The notes under the pieces were generated by a model. That model saw only the letters and a program-made list of their open reading frames with translations. It searched no databases and had not been told where the DNA came from. Both the position numbers and the translations under genes were made by a program. This document shows positions 1 through 11,550 of a stretch of 64,000 bases of DNA, one piece after another; positions within the stretch are counted from its first letter, which is position 1; each line of letters begins with the position of its first letter. The stretch comes from Ectocarpus siliculosus (taxonomy: Eukaryota; Sar; Phaeophyceae; Ectocarpales; Ectocarpaceae), in the NCBI GenBank assembly GCA_000310025.1, contig FN649751.1, positions 5,342,253-5,406,252 of the forward strand. Reading direction: 5' to 3'.

Positions 1-240
1 CCGCCAGGCAGGGGGGGTGGCTTTTAGGGTTTTGATTTCCTTTTTTTCATAAAGGGAGTAAATTTTTTCCCGCCTGGGGGGGGGTTTCCCCCCCCATCGA
101 TAGGGGGGTGTGTTTTGGGGGGGGTTTTTTTTTTTTTTTTTCATTTAAAATCAGCGCCCCCGGCTTTTTTTGTCCCTTTTTTTTCCCATCCCGGGGCCAC
201 ATAGAACCCCCCCCCCCCCCCCTACTTACCCCTCTTGCGG
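1..240. other. Homopolymer-rich, probably low-quality sequence
   Basis: Long runs of G, T and C alternate (for example around 112-142 and 205-222) with no plausible coding frame or repeat unit. The texture matches the sequence just after the N gap at 45452-46080, so this looks like an uncorrected contig end rather than biology. Reading frames here should not be trusted. Confidence 0.6.
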
Positions 241-375
241 TGCTTTGCCTTCGATCTTTATTGCGAGAAGAGGACAGTACTCTCTTCCCTGTGTACACAA
301 GAACTACAGAGTAGGGCTTTCCACCCCGGCCAGGGAGGAAGCGGAAGCGAGAGAAAAAACTCACTTTGCAAGGAA

Positions 376-452
376 AGCTCCCTTGCGCCGGGATTCGAAC
401 CCCTGACCCCGGCCACTATTGTAAAGGTTCTACCAGGATGGGATAGTACGAA
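376..452 (-). tRNA. tRNA-like pol III relic (tRNA pseudogene or SINE head)
   Basis: On the minus strand a B-box-like segment (GGGTTCGAATCCC, about 385-400) lies 44 nt after an A-box-like segment (TATCCCATCCTGGTAGAAC), which is the spacing of a tRNA without a long variable arm. The acceptor, D and anticodon stems do not pair well, and no convincing anticodon with U33 is seen, so an intact tRNA is unlikely. A tRNA-derived SINE head or a decayed tRNA fits better. Confidence 0.4.
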
Positions 453-2975
453 CATTATCGTCCGAGTGATTTCATCAATCCTTTGCAAAGAAATCTAGAC
501 CGGTTGCGGTGGTGGTCGTCGTCTTGCCTTTCCTGCGTACCGAGCTACTAGAGCCACGACGGTTTCTCTGGATGGGCGATGACCTCACCCGTTCCGGTGC
601 GCCGGTGGACTGTCCAATTATTCATCGGCATCCAAATGTTGCCTGTCGTTTTGTTTGTGATGCCGCGAATGCTGCCCTTCTCCGTCCGGGCCGCCCGTCA
701 CGCGAAACATGCATGGCGCCGACAGCAGTGTGGTGGTATGGTACCTGCGTGCGCTATGTTGCCTCGTTTTTGCACCGCCATCGAACTCAGTGTGCCTCGT
801 TGACGGAGGCGGAATACTTTACAGGAAACGAGTGAAACCGCCGAACACACCTAATACGTACTCTACGTTGCCTGGTTTGCAGTATGTGTCTCATCTGTCC
901 CGCAAAGAACGAAGGCGCAAGTACCAGATTTTTTTTCTCCACTTTTGTTTCTGGTTCGTGAGGTTCGTGGCCGGGAGTCACCCCACTCACAACAGTTTTG
1001 TTTTCTCCCCGTTTAGCTTGTTGTTTGCTTGTCGTTCCTCGCAGATACTTGATACCCTGCTACAGGGCCTCGCCCCGATATATATGCACACACCCGCCCA
1101 TACGTAGAAATTGGGCGTCATATCCACCCCTGACGACATGCGCCATGTCGCAACACTTTCCAAGTCAAGAATCTCTTGCAAGATGGAAAGAAGACTGCCG
1201 GTGTTTTCTGCGCGGTCTCCTGATGCACTTATGCATTCATATCTGATGGCTCTATCTTGTATCCGTTCCCATGTCGTGTGACAGATGGCAGCGGTACGTG
1301 CTCGTTCCAGATGCATTGAAATCGATGTTTATGCCGTTAGTTCCCACGCATGCCTGCTCTCTCTCTCTCTCTCACGAACTTTACTGAGCTTGACTCCCAT
1401 GCGCCAAGGGGGGAGAATGAAGAGGCGGGCGTTCGGGTTTCAGAGTGCACGACACAGGGCGGGTTTGCAAGGCGTCCAAAACGGGCGGCGGGCGCTGCCA
1501 CACACCCTATAGCGATGCTTGCGATCGGGTCCTCTTCCATACGGTACACATACGCAAGCCTGCGGTTTTACAATTCGCCACGACTCGAGCAACAATGCAC
1601 GCGGCTAACGCCACGCCCTTGCGCTCTCGAGGCCCCTTGGCAAAGAAAGCCTCGACAACCATGTCTTCCCGTTTAGATGCCAAAAGTCCTGCCCGCTGGT
1701 GCAGCGCCGACGATTAAGATACCGCCAACACGCTGCAACACCCGTCCCATGCAAAGAATGCGAGAAAAGTCGTTCGTTATACGTTGTACCGACCCCTCTC
1801 GCGCATCCCCTTGTCCCGATTTTCTTCTTGGAATTATAAACCGGAAACCAACGTTTGTACAAAACATTCGAACTGGTACAGCGCCAGTACATACCTCTGA
1901 TATAATGGCCCCGCCCCGCCTCCCCTTGCGCGCCTATGATACTTTGTTTTTGTAAATAAAAACCGGGTTGCAATGTCAGACTAGACTACGCCTTGAGGGC
2001 GGGCCTGGTCAGACTGAGCGCGTCGGGTTAACGCTAAACCGAAACAAAAACGACACCAACTACGCATACCGCCAACGACGAAACAAGGTTTCCCTCCACT
2101 CGCTGAAAAGACTTGCTTGAACACATCCCTTTCGACTGCTGTGGTTATATCTCGAACGGGTAGTCTTTCTGTGTTTGTATTTTATGTATACGTTCTAAGC
2201 AAAGGACTACAACGCCTTGTCCGCAAAACGAGATAAGAGAGGGCGAAAAGACACCAAGAGACGACATACACACACACGCGCGTGGTAGCTAACCAGGCGA
2301 GTCCTGGCTCCATACACACACCACTGCCGACCGTGAGTCGAGGGACAGCCGTGTACGTGGTACCACAGAGAAAAAAAAAAGACACTTTCTACAAGATGCG
2401 GCGAAAATACCATTTTTAGGGGGGGGGGTTTCTAACTTTTGGGTGCCGTATCGACTCTTCCTGGAACAACGCGCGGGCATCAACATCCGGGCGAGGGGTG
2501 CAACCAGCACACAAAACGACTACAGCGAGAGGTAGATGTTTCCTAAAAATCCATCCCGTGGTTTCTTTCCTGTTCTAGAACAAAAAGAAAGAAAACCAAT
2601 CTATCACCTAGTGATTCGCAGACAGACAACGCAGGGGCGCTAATACAGTAGCGGTCCTCGTGGTATTTCCTGTGCACAAAACTCACGAAGGATAAGAGAG
2701 GAAGAACCCAAATCTCAAGCGATCTGATTGACTTTCTGGCCAAGAGGAACGAAGCCCCGGAGCTAGCTAGCTGCTCGAGTGATCGGCTTTGAAAACCCAC
2801 CCAAGCGACGACCAACCGATCGGCTTCCGTCCAAAGGAACCGACCCCAGTATATCGGTCGCAGGCACGCCGAACGGCTGATCCGTTCCAGGTGAACCGTC
2901 GCCGGGCAACTCCCTGTTTTGTTGGCTCCGGCCAGGCAAAGATAACCAGCCCCCCCGTTCCGCCGCTCCGCCGGG
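453..2975. other. No recognisable gene
   Basis: Both strands were read for exons with conserved motifs or spliceable frames and none was recognised. The last few hundred bases before 2976 lie downstream of the UDP-glucose pyrophosphorylase stop and should hold its 3' UTR. A short pyrimidine dinucleotide run is near 1360-1375. Confidence 0.5.
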
Positions 2976-5900
2976 TTAGTGATCGAGGATGCGCAAGTTC
3001 CCGGTGACGACCGAGTCTCTGAGTACCGTCCCGTCAGGGATCATGATCACGGACCCCTCGTTGGCGACGATGATGACCGTCCCCTGCACCGACCGGGCGG
3101 AGGCAGCACGCGGGACAACAAAAACAATTGGACATAAAAACAGACACGCCATGAATGCGTTGCCAACCTAATCCCGGACTCTTTCTCATGTATGGAAGAG
3201 ATGACTAGTGGTCCAAAAAACACAATAAAGATATACAGAAACAAAACTTCATTCTTTTGTTGCAGTGGTTTGCAGATTTTGTTACATTTTTGTTAAAAAA
3301 AACAAATTGGAGGTCGGCGAATGACTCGGCCATGATGGTGACGACGGGAAATGAAGCAACCAAGGGTACAATAAAAGGCGGCGCACGTGAATCACGTGAG
3401 AGCTAGAGAGTTGGCAGCCGCGTGGTCTCTCCCGGCAACATTCTTTCAAGCTCGAGCTACTCTATCGCCTGAGGCGGAGTCTGTGTATGCGCCATGCTGC
3501 ACTATCATGCTGCAAAAACCACAGCTGTTGGCTCGAGGATAGGTTAACTTTCCCACGCAAAGTGCCCACCGGCGATCGCTAGAGCGGCGGCAGCCCCACG
3601 CGGCGCAAGCCCCTCCCCAACACGCAACGCACTAATGCGCGCACAAAAACCTCGTGTATACATACGTTCCGCAGAAAAATCAGGGGGAAAGCGCTCTAAG
3701 AAAAAAGAGCGGAACACAGCCAACGAGCATGAGACACAACATCCATGGGAAAAAAATGCATCACCCGCCTTTAGTGTCACGTTCTCCCCGAACATGACGT
3801 CCCCCGCCACCGTCAGGTGGTCAAGCTGCGTGATGGTGGGCACGCCGTGTGGTATCCTCCGTAAGTAGTCCTCAACGGAGGTGAACTCCCTCCCGAGCTT
3901 TATCAGCGGGGTGCTGCCGTCCGGCCGCTCCGCCGACATGACGAGGCTCCCGTGCCTCACCCCGTACAGGTTGGACTGGACCAGGAAGAGGTCCGACGTC
4001 GACTTGACGGGTAAATATCGGGCTCGATTTACGACGATGGCCATCACCTGGCGTCAAGAGAAGGAACGAGGCGGATAGGGACGGAAAGGGAACGGGACGG
4101 GACGAAGTGGGACGGAACGGGATGGGGACGGGACGGAAGGGAGCGAGACGAGACGGAAAGGGACGGAAAGGGGGCGGGACGGGATGGAAAGGGGGCTCAT
4201 GTCTTTCTCGTTGGACGCCCTCAACACGGTCGCGTTCCGGAGTAATGTTCTTGTGTCCGAAAAAAAACGATAGCCGCTACGGAACAACCGGTTTCGTAGA
4301 CACAACATTCATTGTGCAGAAAAGCACCTGTTCAGGCCTAGCCCCCAAACCCGTAGGTCTACATTCCAAAGGCGTACCTTAGCCTCCCATACAGAACGCA
4401 AGTTTGTCAAGAGGGAATACACGTTAACTTAGCAGGTGCGAGAGAAAAACGTTTGTGTATGAAGCAAAATCTACAGCTTTCGCACTGAAGCAAGAAGACA
4501 CAAGAAGCATCCGGCACCAGTGATGAATTGGTGGCGTCATAAGCATGATGAGGGACGGAAACAGAAAAACACTGAAGCATATCCCCACCCACCATCAGGT
4601 GGCAAACGGCATACCACATTGGATTCAGCAGTGTTCCTGCAATACTGAAACCTGGTGTACACTGTAGTACCTTGTCGAAACACTGGATCGCGCTAGCCCC
4701 GCACGTCTCCAGCTGTATGGTCTTCAACCCGCTGACCTGCCTCTCCCTCACGTTCACCTCCAACGACATCTCCTCCTTCGCGACTAGTCGTTGCAGCGCG
4801 CGCAGGTTTGCCCATCTACGAACACCACGGCCGTGTAAGGTAACAGCCGCAACGGAGAGGAACACGGGAACGGAAACGGTTAATGCATCGGGTGCACGGC
4901 ACGAGCAGACAAAGGTGTAAACTACGTGGAGCAGCAGCAGTTACGACCGATCGCCCAAGCCCTCCACAGACAAACGTGTGAACTACGTGGAGCAGCAGCA
5001 GCTGCGACCGATCGCCCCGCCCCTCCCCCCACCTCCCGACAGAAAAACAATGAGACAGCAGTGATCGGCACGAGCGGGCGCGTATTTGTAGCCAAAAATA
5101 CTCAAAAACACGACGTCTTGCGACGACGTCCTGCGACAACGCTCTCTCCCGGACAGCGACACACGAGGCAGGGGGTGGGGCGGGGTAAACCGGCCACTTT
5201 CATTTCCATCTACATACCGAAGACGGCGCTCTCGTTCACATACTCACGTCCTCGCTACGTACCTCCAAACAAACAACACATACGGGGGGGGCGTATTTCG
5301 CATGCCTTCGTGCTCATATACCATTGACCACACGTTCTCGAGAGGACGGAGCGTTGTTCCCACAGGACCGATCGCCGATGGCCAATCGTTCCTTCTTGCT
5401 TTGCCAAAGGTGTAAGGAGGGGGGGTTCCATGGCACTTTGCGTTCGCCCGGCAGCAGCTCACATGTTGTTGGTGTTGAAGAGGTTGAACTTCTTGACGAA
5501 CTGGTCTCTTCGCTCCGTCGGCACCGTGCTCAGCTCCACCACCTTGGGCTTGCCCCCGTACCCCACCACCAGCCCGCCCGTCAGGTCGGCTCTCGTGCGC
5601 TCGATGGCCTCCACGGCGAACTCGGCCTCCTGGTCGAAGATGTGGTACAGCATGTCCAGGTCCACCGTGGCCCCGAGGTTGTCCACGTTGCTGATGAAGA
5701 TGTACTCCTTGCCCTAAAGATTTATTCGTTGGTCAGCCGGTTAGCGTCTCGTGCGTCTGCCGGTTGGCGCGGTCGTTGCTGAAAAAAGCGACACACACAC
5801 ACCGTTTCTGTCTTCAGTCCGGAGGAAAACCCTAGATCATGACCTTAGAAGCGTTTCTCCGTTGTTGGCTGCACCAAGACTGACGTCTTTTCTTGGTCGG

Positions 5901-8900
5901 CCGTTTGGCGCGGTCTACAGTAATGATGGAAGACACCTACACCCACACAGACGTCGAGGGGTTTTCGTCCCGCTTATCCTGACACCCTGTCATTGGCCAG
6001 CTGTTGAGCGTGTTTTCGGTATTGTAAGAAATACGTTGTTGAGAAATGGTACAACCTAAAACTCGTACCAGAGGCCGGCTGTGTTTTGTAGCAGGAACGG
6101 GAGAACCAAGCGACACAAACCGGCAGCATCCCTTCCATCACACAAGAAAGATGCACAAACATGCACGTAATAGGCAGCCGCAACGGTGGTCGCAAAGGAA
6201 AGGAAAGCCAAACCACACAGCAGGAACTCTCGCGTGCTCACAGCATGAACGATGAACGTACAAGGAATCAAGGAGAATCAAGGGTGCTTTTCAGGTAGCG
6301 GAGGCATACAAGGGGGAGGTGTAGTAGCGATGGGGGTAGGGTGGAGCAACGAAATCTGGGTGCAAGCCACGCCGTACGCACGTGGCAGTACTACAGACGG
6401 TAAAAGCCCCAAAAGAGGCTGGCCGTGGCCCGCTTGCACCGCTGTTGGAATCGCACATCCCACAACACGTCTGCCGCTTGTACATTCAGGACGCACACAG
6501 GACTGCCTACGTGGCTCGGGCGCGCGTATGCGTTCTTGACGCTCGCCACATTGGTTGGTGCCACACTAACACACACACAACTCCGACAGCCACGCGACAA
6601 AAACAGCACACGTCCATCCGCGCCCACGGCAGTACTAATAGTAAGCCTTCCAGAGGATACTAGCTTGGTTTGAGTGGGGTTACGGGTTGGGATTAGTACT
6701 ACGACAAACTCCGCCTCTCTGTGTCGCATATTGACGCTTAATGCCGTCGCGAAGGCGGTCAGCTAACCTGGTTGATGAGGTTTTCCAGGAGGCCCGAGGC
6801 GTACAGCGAGTAGTACACGTCCCCGTGCCCTGGAGGATACCACTCCGATGGGGGGGATTCCCCGAACGGCCCCGAAGGCATCGGCTGCAGAGTGTCCTGT
6901 CGGAGAGGACGAAGGACGGTACCACACGACACGAGAGCAGAGACGCCGCGCGCGCAGCGGGCGAGGGAAAAACGGGGTCACCGCAAAAGAACCTTTCTCG
7001 CCGACGCCACGGCAAGCAGGCCGCCAGCGCGCGAGATTTAAGGGGGGGGCACCGCAGTGTACCAAAAATAATCATGGGGGGGGAAGGGGCGGGCTTGCCC
7101 GGCGTCCGGGGCACAATCGTCCCGCACGATCAACGACAGGAACGCCTTTCTTTACGCATAGATCACATGGCTTGTGCTCCTTCCTTCCGTGCTCTTCGGC
7201 GGAAGAAGCCCGTCCATTCGCCGCAGTATCCACACACCCCTGCTCTGCTGCCCCCGACATGAAGCTAGTCCCGGCGACGTCTCAGAAGAACACTTTTGTT
7301 GTTCCCTCTTTTGTACTGGACAACGCAAGCATCTCGCCCCCCCCTTGTACCACAAACCGCGTGGCATAGCGTTTCAAGTCGTCGGTATGACAGGTGTCGA
7401 CGGTTGCCTTGACGACCTTCGAGACGCTTTTTGTCACCTTGTAACCAAGACTAAATATTTTCTTAACATCCGTGGCGATGACAAAAAAAATGAGCGGAGG
7501 ACTGGAGGCAGCCCTGCCCCAGCAGGGTAATTTATCAACAAGACAAAAGTCCGACACGTGTATCATTCCGTGTTGCCAACCCATCACTCCCGTATTGGAG
7601 AAGTTAAACGCCAGAGCTCGTGATACGGGTAGGGCGGATGCATCATGAACAGCAGTCCCGTCCACGAAGCACAACTAGCTAGCAACATCGGGACGAAAAT
7701 GCTGCGATCCGTCCCACCGTCGCGGCGCGCCACAAGTTGGAGACGCATATGCGTACTCGCCTTGATAATTCTGGGGTGGCAGCTCTGCATGAAGGTGTGG
7801 ATGGTCAGGTTGTGCATGCGGTACTTCCGGATGATCTTCGCGGTGGTCTCGTGCGTCTTGAAAGAGTCCAGAAGCACCAAGGGAACGTCTGCTCCGACAC
7901 ACACCACACCACGCGGCCGCGGCGCCAGCAGTGATGGTCGGCCCGGCGCCCGCCATCGGGGTCGCCAAGTTAATTGCGCAAATAAGGCCAGAGGGGGCGA
8001 CAAGAAGACACGCACGTTACGACCGATTCACCCAGAAACACCTGAATGCACGGAACATCGACCGCATTGGCGGAAATCGCAAACACAGCGGCCGCTGCAA
8101 GATTGGAGGATGAATGTGCGCAACCAAAACAAAATGTACGACATAGGACTGACTCACTAGAGAGCGGGTCTGTTTCCCGGAACGAATCGTCTTTCGAGAA
8201 GCTCACTCTCTTCTTTGGACGGGCAAAACGATTGTCCCAAGTATCATAGCTCCTTCGTCGTGGTGGTGACTCACCCACTCCGTACATGCTGTTGAGGTAT
8301 TCCACCTGTCGCACCGTCAAGTCCAAGAAAGAGAGGTCGTTCCGCACCTCTATCGCCGACTTGGGCCACGTGCAACCCATGCTCGTCCCGAGCCCGCCTA
8401 CCGAAAACAATTAAAAAACGCGACCAAATTGATTTGATTGGTGGAACGAGGGCGTACGTAACAGCAAGTCACATTTACTAGCTGTGTTCAGCAACATTCC
8501 TTATGTGCACGACTCTACGGCAGCAGCGCGGGTGGATGTTGTCGAACGGAACGCTGACTCGCGTCAGCCTTCGTTGGGGCCGTCGCTAAGGGCGAGGCAG
8601 AGACAAGTCTTTCGCAAGGCCTACATACGGCCACCTAGCTCTCGCCACCTTTCTCTCTCTGACGCGACCACTAGCGGAGACAATCACTCGGCGGTCATAC
8701 TCTCACGACCTCCGTAGCGTTTTTTCGTTTTTCACCCTGGACTCTTCATCGCGATGCAAGGCCAAATCGATAATGTTCGAGAATACTATTGTAGACATAT
8801 GTGATGGTATTGGCTGTGAAAATAACACTGCCTACCCGAGACAGACAACGAGTTCTGGGTGCGTGTTGAGCACTTGAACAGCAATGGAACGTTCGCTGAC

Positions 8901-10468
8901 GCCTGGCGGGGACAATTCTTGACCGAGGTAAGTTTTGAGCCCTTCGCGCTGATTCGGCGGTGGTGGCAGCGACGGTGTCAAAAAAACATCTTTAGAAGGG
9001 GATATCTGCATGCGTATCACCCCTCCTCGCGCAATTCTGCTGGGGCAATCCACCGCAGCGTCTGCGTCGGCTTTGGTAGACAGCTTGCTGGAATGACGAT
9101 GGGTGTCAGTCGGTGCCTCGCTGTTGAAGCGATAAAACTTCGGCGGTATTCAGTACCAGGCCACGTTTCTGTAACTCGTTCTTTTCTCCTCTACATGGAG
9201 AGGATATAACACACATGCACGCCACATTCTTCTTTTTTGAATACCCCGCAGCAAACGATGTGAACGAACGCGGTTCGCCTGACTACAGCACGTGCCGCGG
9301 GTCCTCGTTAATGTAAGCAATCCGTTGGCGGGGAGGTTTTTGTCCCAAACGGCAGTACAAATGCGTTGTACTGAGTGTCAAATCGTGTGTTCTCCTTTGT
9401 TCTCGTCTAACGGACCTGGCGAACACTTGTACGAAAGTGCGAGAAGGAGCCCGTTGCACACGGGGGAACAACGTTGCTAACCGACAACAACATCAACCAT
9501 GGTTGATGTTGAGGCGTTGGGGTGCGGCGTTTGGACGTCTCTACAGGTCTCTAGGGCACTGGCGCGTATGTGTGATACACGCAATATCTAATGCGTACCG
9601 CGTTGAAGTTCCCCGGGACAGGAGGAGGAGAAGAACACCGAGAAAAACACCGCAAAGCAAGTACTTCTTCCATATATCTCACACGTACATACCATCGACA
9701 ACATGCGGACCGAAAGCAGGCCGGCTGTGGTATCGACAGGGCAACAGGGCGGCACCACGACGGCGCTTTGAGCACTGCTGCTGCACGCACCGCCGTCTGC
9801 TGCTACGCTTGGAAAGGGATCTTATCTTGCCGCACACCGCTCATGGGCTGTTTGTTGTAAACGACTCTCGATGCCGATCACAGGGAGGGATTGTAGGCAG
9901 GAACGTGACTGACTGAACTGACTTCTGCTGCCAGAGTTCCAGTTGGTGGCGGGATGCGCTAATACGCTTTCCATTGCAACTGCTTGCAGGAAACAAACGA
10001 GCCGTTCTCGCGAATGAAAAAAACGCCGATCTTAGGTTTCACCAAGCTTGGCAGTCAAGCGTGTGTATATAGAAGGTGCGCGCTGGGTGTACAGCAGTAG
10101 TAGTGTGTGCTGGCCCTCATCATCTTGCATCCAAGTCTCTCACCGTTCAGCTTGAGAATGACCATCTTGTCCAGCAGCTCGTGGCGCAAGGCCTGGTCCT
10201 TCGGGCACGGCGGAATATCCGTCGCCTGAACCATTGCCTCCCTGGGTGGGGGCTCCAGCCTTGCCCACTCCAGGGCGGGCTTTTGCCGCTGCTGGACGAA
10301 CTGCCCGAACAGACGAAGAAATCCCTTGCGCTGGTCCGGAGGGAGCAGATCGAGCATGTGCACTGCCTCCTTCATGTTATCTTCGACGGAAGAATGTGTA
10401 GGCTGATAGTGGAGCAGAGATTCCAGGCCAGCTTCGGGTCGCATCGACCGCCGTCGACTGTGCGCCAT
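2976..10468 (-). CDS. UGP: UTP--glucose-1-phosphate uridylyltransferase (UGPase), 8 exons
   Basis: Makes UDP-glucose from UTP and glucose-1-phosphate in the cytosol, the precursor for glucans, cell-wall polysaccharides and glycosylation. Exons in transcript order: 10468-10144, 8397-8275, 7888-7761, 6896-6768, 5713-5463, 4815-4671, 4047-3769, 3083-2976. They total 1488 nt and keep frame throughout, giving 495 aa, the usual eukaryotic length. Visible signatures are the nucleotide-binding loop [11 protein letters not shown] (split by intron 1), [19 protein letters not shown], the substrate lysine in [11 protein letters not shown], and the C-terminal beta-helix ending GNLRILDH. The TRAD-x-GG motif carries Thr where Lys is common. 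The start at 10468 is the first Met of a frame that remains open further upstream. Introns 3 and 7 use GC donors (AAG|GCGAGT and AAG|GCGGGT); no nearby GT keeps frame. Confidence 0.96.
4066..4195. repeat. Imperfect GGGAC/GGAA purine minisatellite in UGPase intron 6
   Basis: About 130 bp of variants of GGGACGG, GGGAACGG and GGAAAGG, almost all purine on the plus strand. On the transcript (minus) strand it is a long pyrimidine tract just upstream of the 3' splice site at 4048. The plus strand has many GGG runs. Confidence 0.8.
4914..5020. repeat. 62-bp tandem duplication in UGPase intron 5
   Basis: Two adjacent copies of a roughly 42-bp conserved core, containing ACTACGTGGAGCAGCAGCAG followed by CGACCGATCGCCC, begin near 4917 and 4979. 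The copies differ at a few positions. No coding role is seen. Confidence 0.8.
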
Positions 10469-11550
10469 CTCTCTTCTCTCTGGCTGCCCCCTTGGCCCTA
10501 AGTAGCGCGCACGTTGCGCTGCTGTTCGATGAGCAAAGCAGCTAAGCGGCAGCAGCAGCTTCAGCAGGCGGTGAGTTCTGTTACGGCGTGGGGTCACCAA
10601 AAAATATGGGTATGTAGCCCATATCTTTCGACGACACCGGAGCCCCCTCGTTTATGCAAACTGCTTCAAAAATGGCGGAAATGGTACCACCGTACTGTAT
10701 CATATGTGATGTTGTGGGTGTTAATCTTTCGTTGTGTGTGCACGCGTACAACAACACAAGCTGGTGTGCGTGTGTCCTGTGTTCTGCCGTACGGAGAGGG
10801 TGTTGCAACTAGAGGCAGCGTTGGGCTCGCTGTCGTACTTCCTGCGAGGGATAGGGCGTGCCGAGAAAAGATATTATGGTACGGATACATACGCACAACA
10901 ATCCCCGTACCTCTTGCCATAGACTACATGTTGACCACATCCCTCCTTGATTCAAACGAACGTTGCGAAAAGTTCAATAGGCGGGGCTTGTGCAAGATGT
11001 GATGTCTACCGCATCGAGTCACCCTTCGTTGCTGTCTCCATACTCGACAGCGGAAGATGGGAATATAATACCGCACGCTGCAGGGACCGATCCCCGTAGT
11101 ATTGGAGGCTGTCGGAAGCCGAACCAAAAGACTACTGCTGTAGTCAGCGCTGACCTTTGTCTGTAGTGGTTTGATTTCGGATTTAAAAAAGTTAGTCGTG
11201 GGTTCGCAGGTTCGCATGCCCCGACACTTTCCGAGGAGGGTGACTGCCCTCGCCAGAGCTGCTATCCATCCAAACATTGAAAAGAAGCCGAAATCAAACC
11301 ATTTAGACTACGTACATAGTCTGCGCTTACTAATCTAACGGTTTGATTTCGGCTTATCTACCAAGGCCTGACTCGACTTTGGTGCTGCAACCTTACCACT
11401 GCAGTCTGCACATCCCTTTGAAGATTCACAATTTTTCATGGTCCAGGGAGTTGGCAAAAGTCGCACGTTCATTGTCCTGTACACGCACGAAAGACACGTT
11501 TTCATACCATAAAATACTGCAAGTGGAAGAAATTTCTCTCAAAAGATTCA
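10469..11550. other. Intergenic between UGPase 5' end and dehydrogenase 3' end
   Basis: Holds the presumed UGPase promoter and 5' UTR (just above 10468) and the dehydrogenase 3' UTR. Apart from the inverted repeat at 11285-11355 and ACTGCTGT near 11142, nothing coding was recognised. Confidence 0.5.
11285..11355. repeat. 16-bp perfect inverted repeat (foldback)
   Basis: AAGCCGAAATCAAACC at 11285-11300 is the exact reverse complement of the 16 bases at 11340-11355, with a 39-base spacer. A third copy of the core GGTTTGATTTCGG is at about 11168 in the same orientation as the right arm. It could be a small foldback element or the ends of a degraded MITE. Confidence 0.7.

Noticed and set aside
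509-835. Plus-strand frame ending QCASLTEAEYFTGNE, reminiscent of the copia RNase H motif (LSTxEAEY)
   Set aside because: The similarity is limited to about ten residues, with no reverse transcriptase, integrase or LTRs nearby.
4086-4195. Possible CRISPR-like or regulatory array
   Set aside because: Units are irregular purine repeats without spacers, in a eukaryotic intron.
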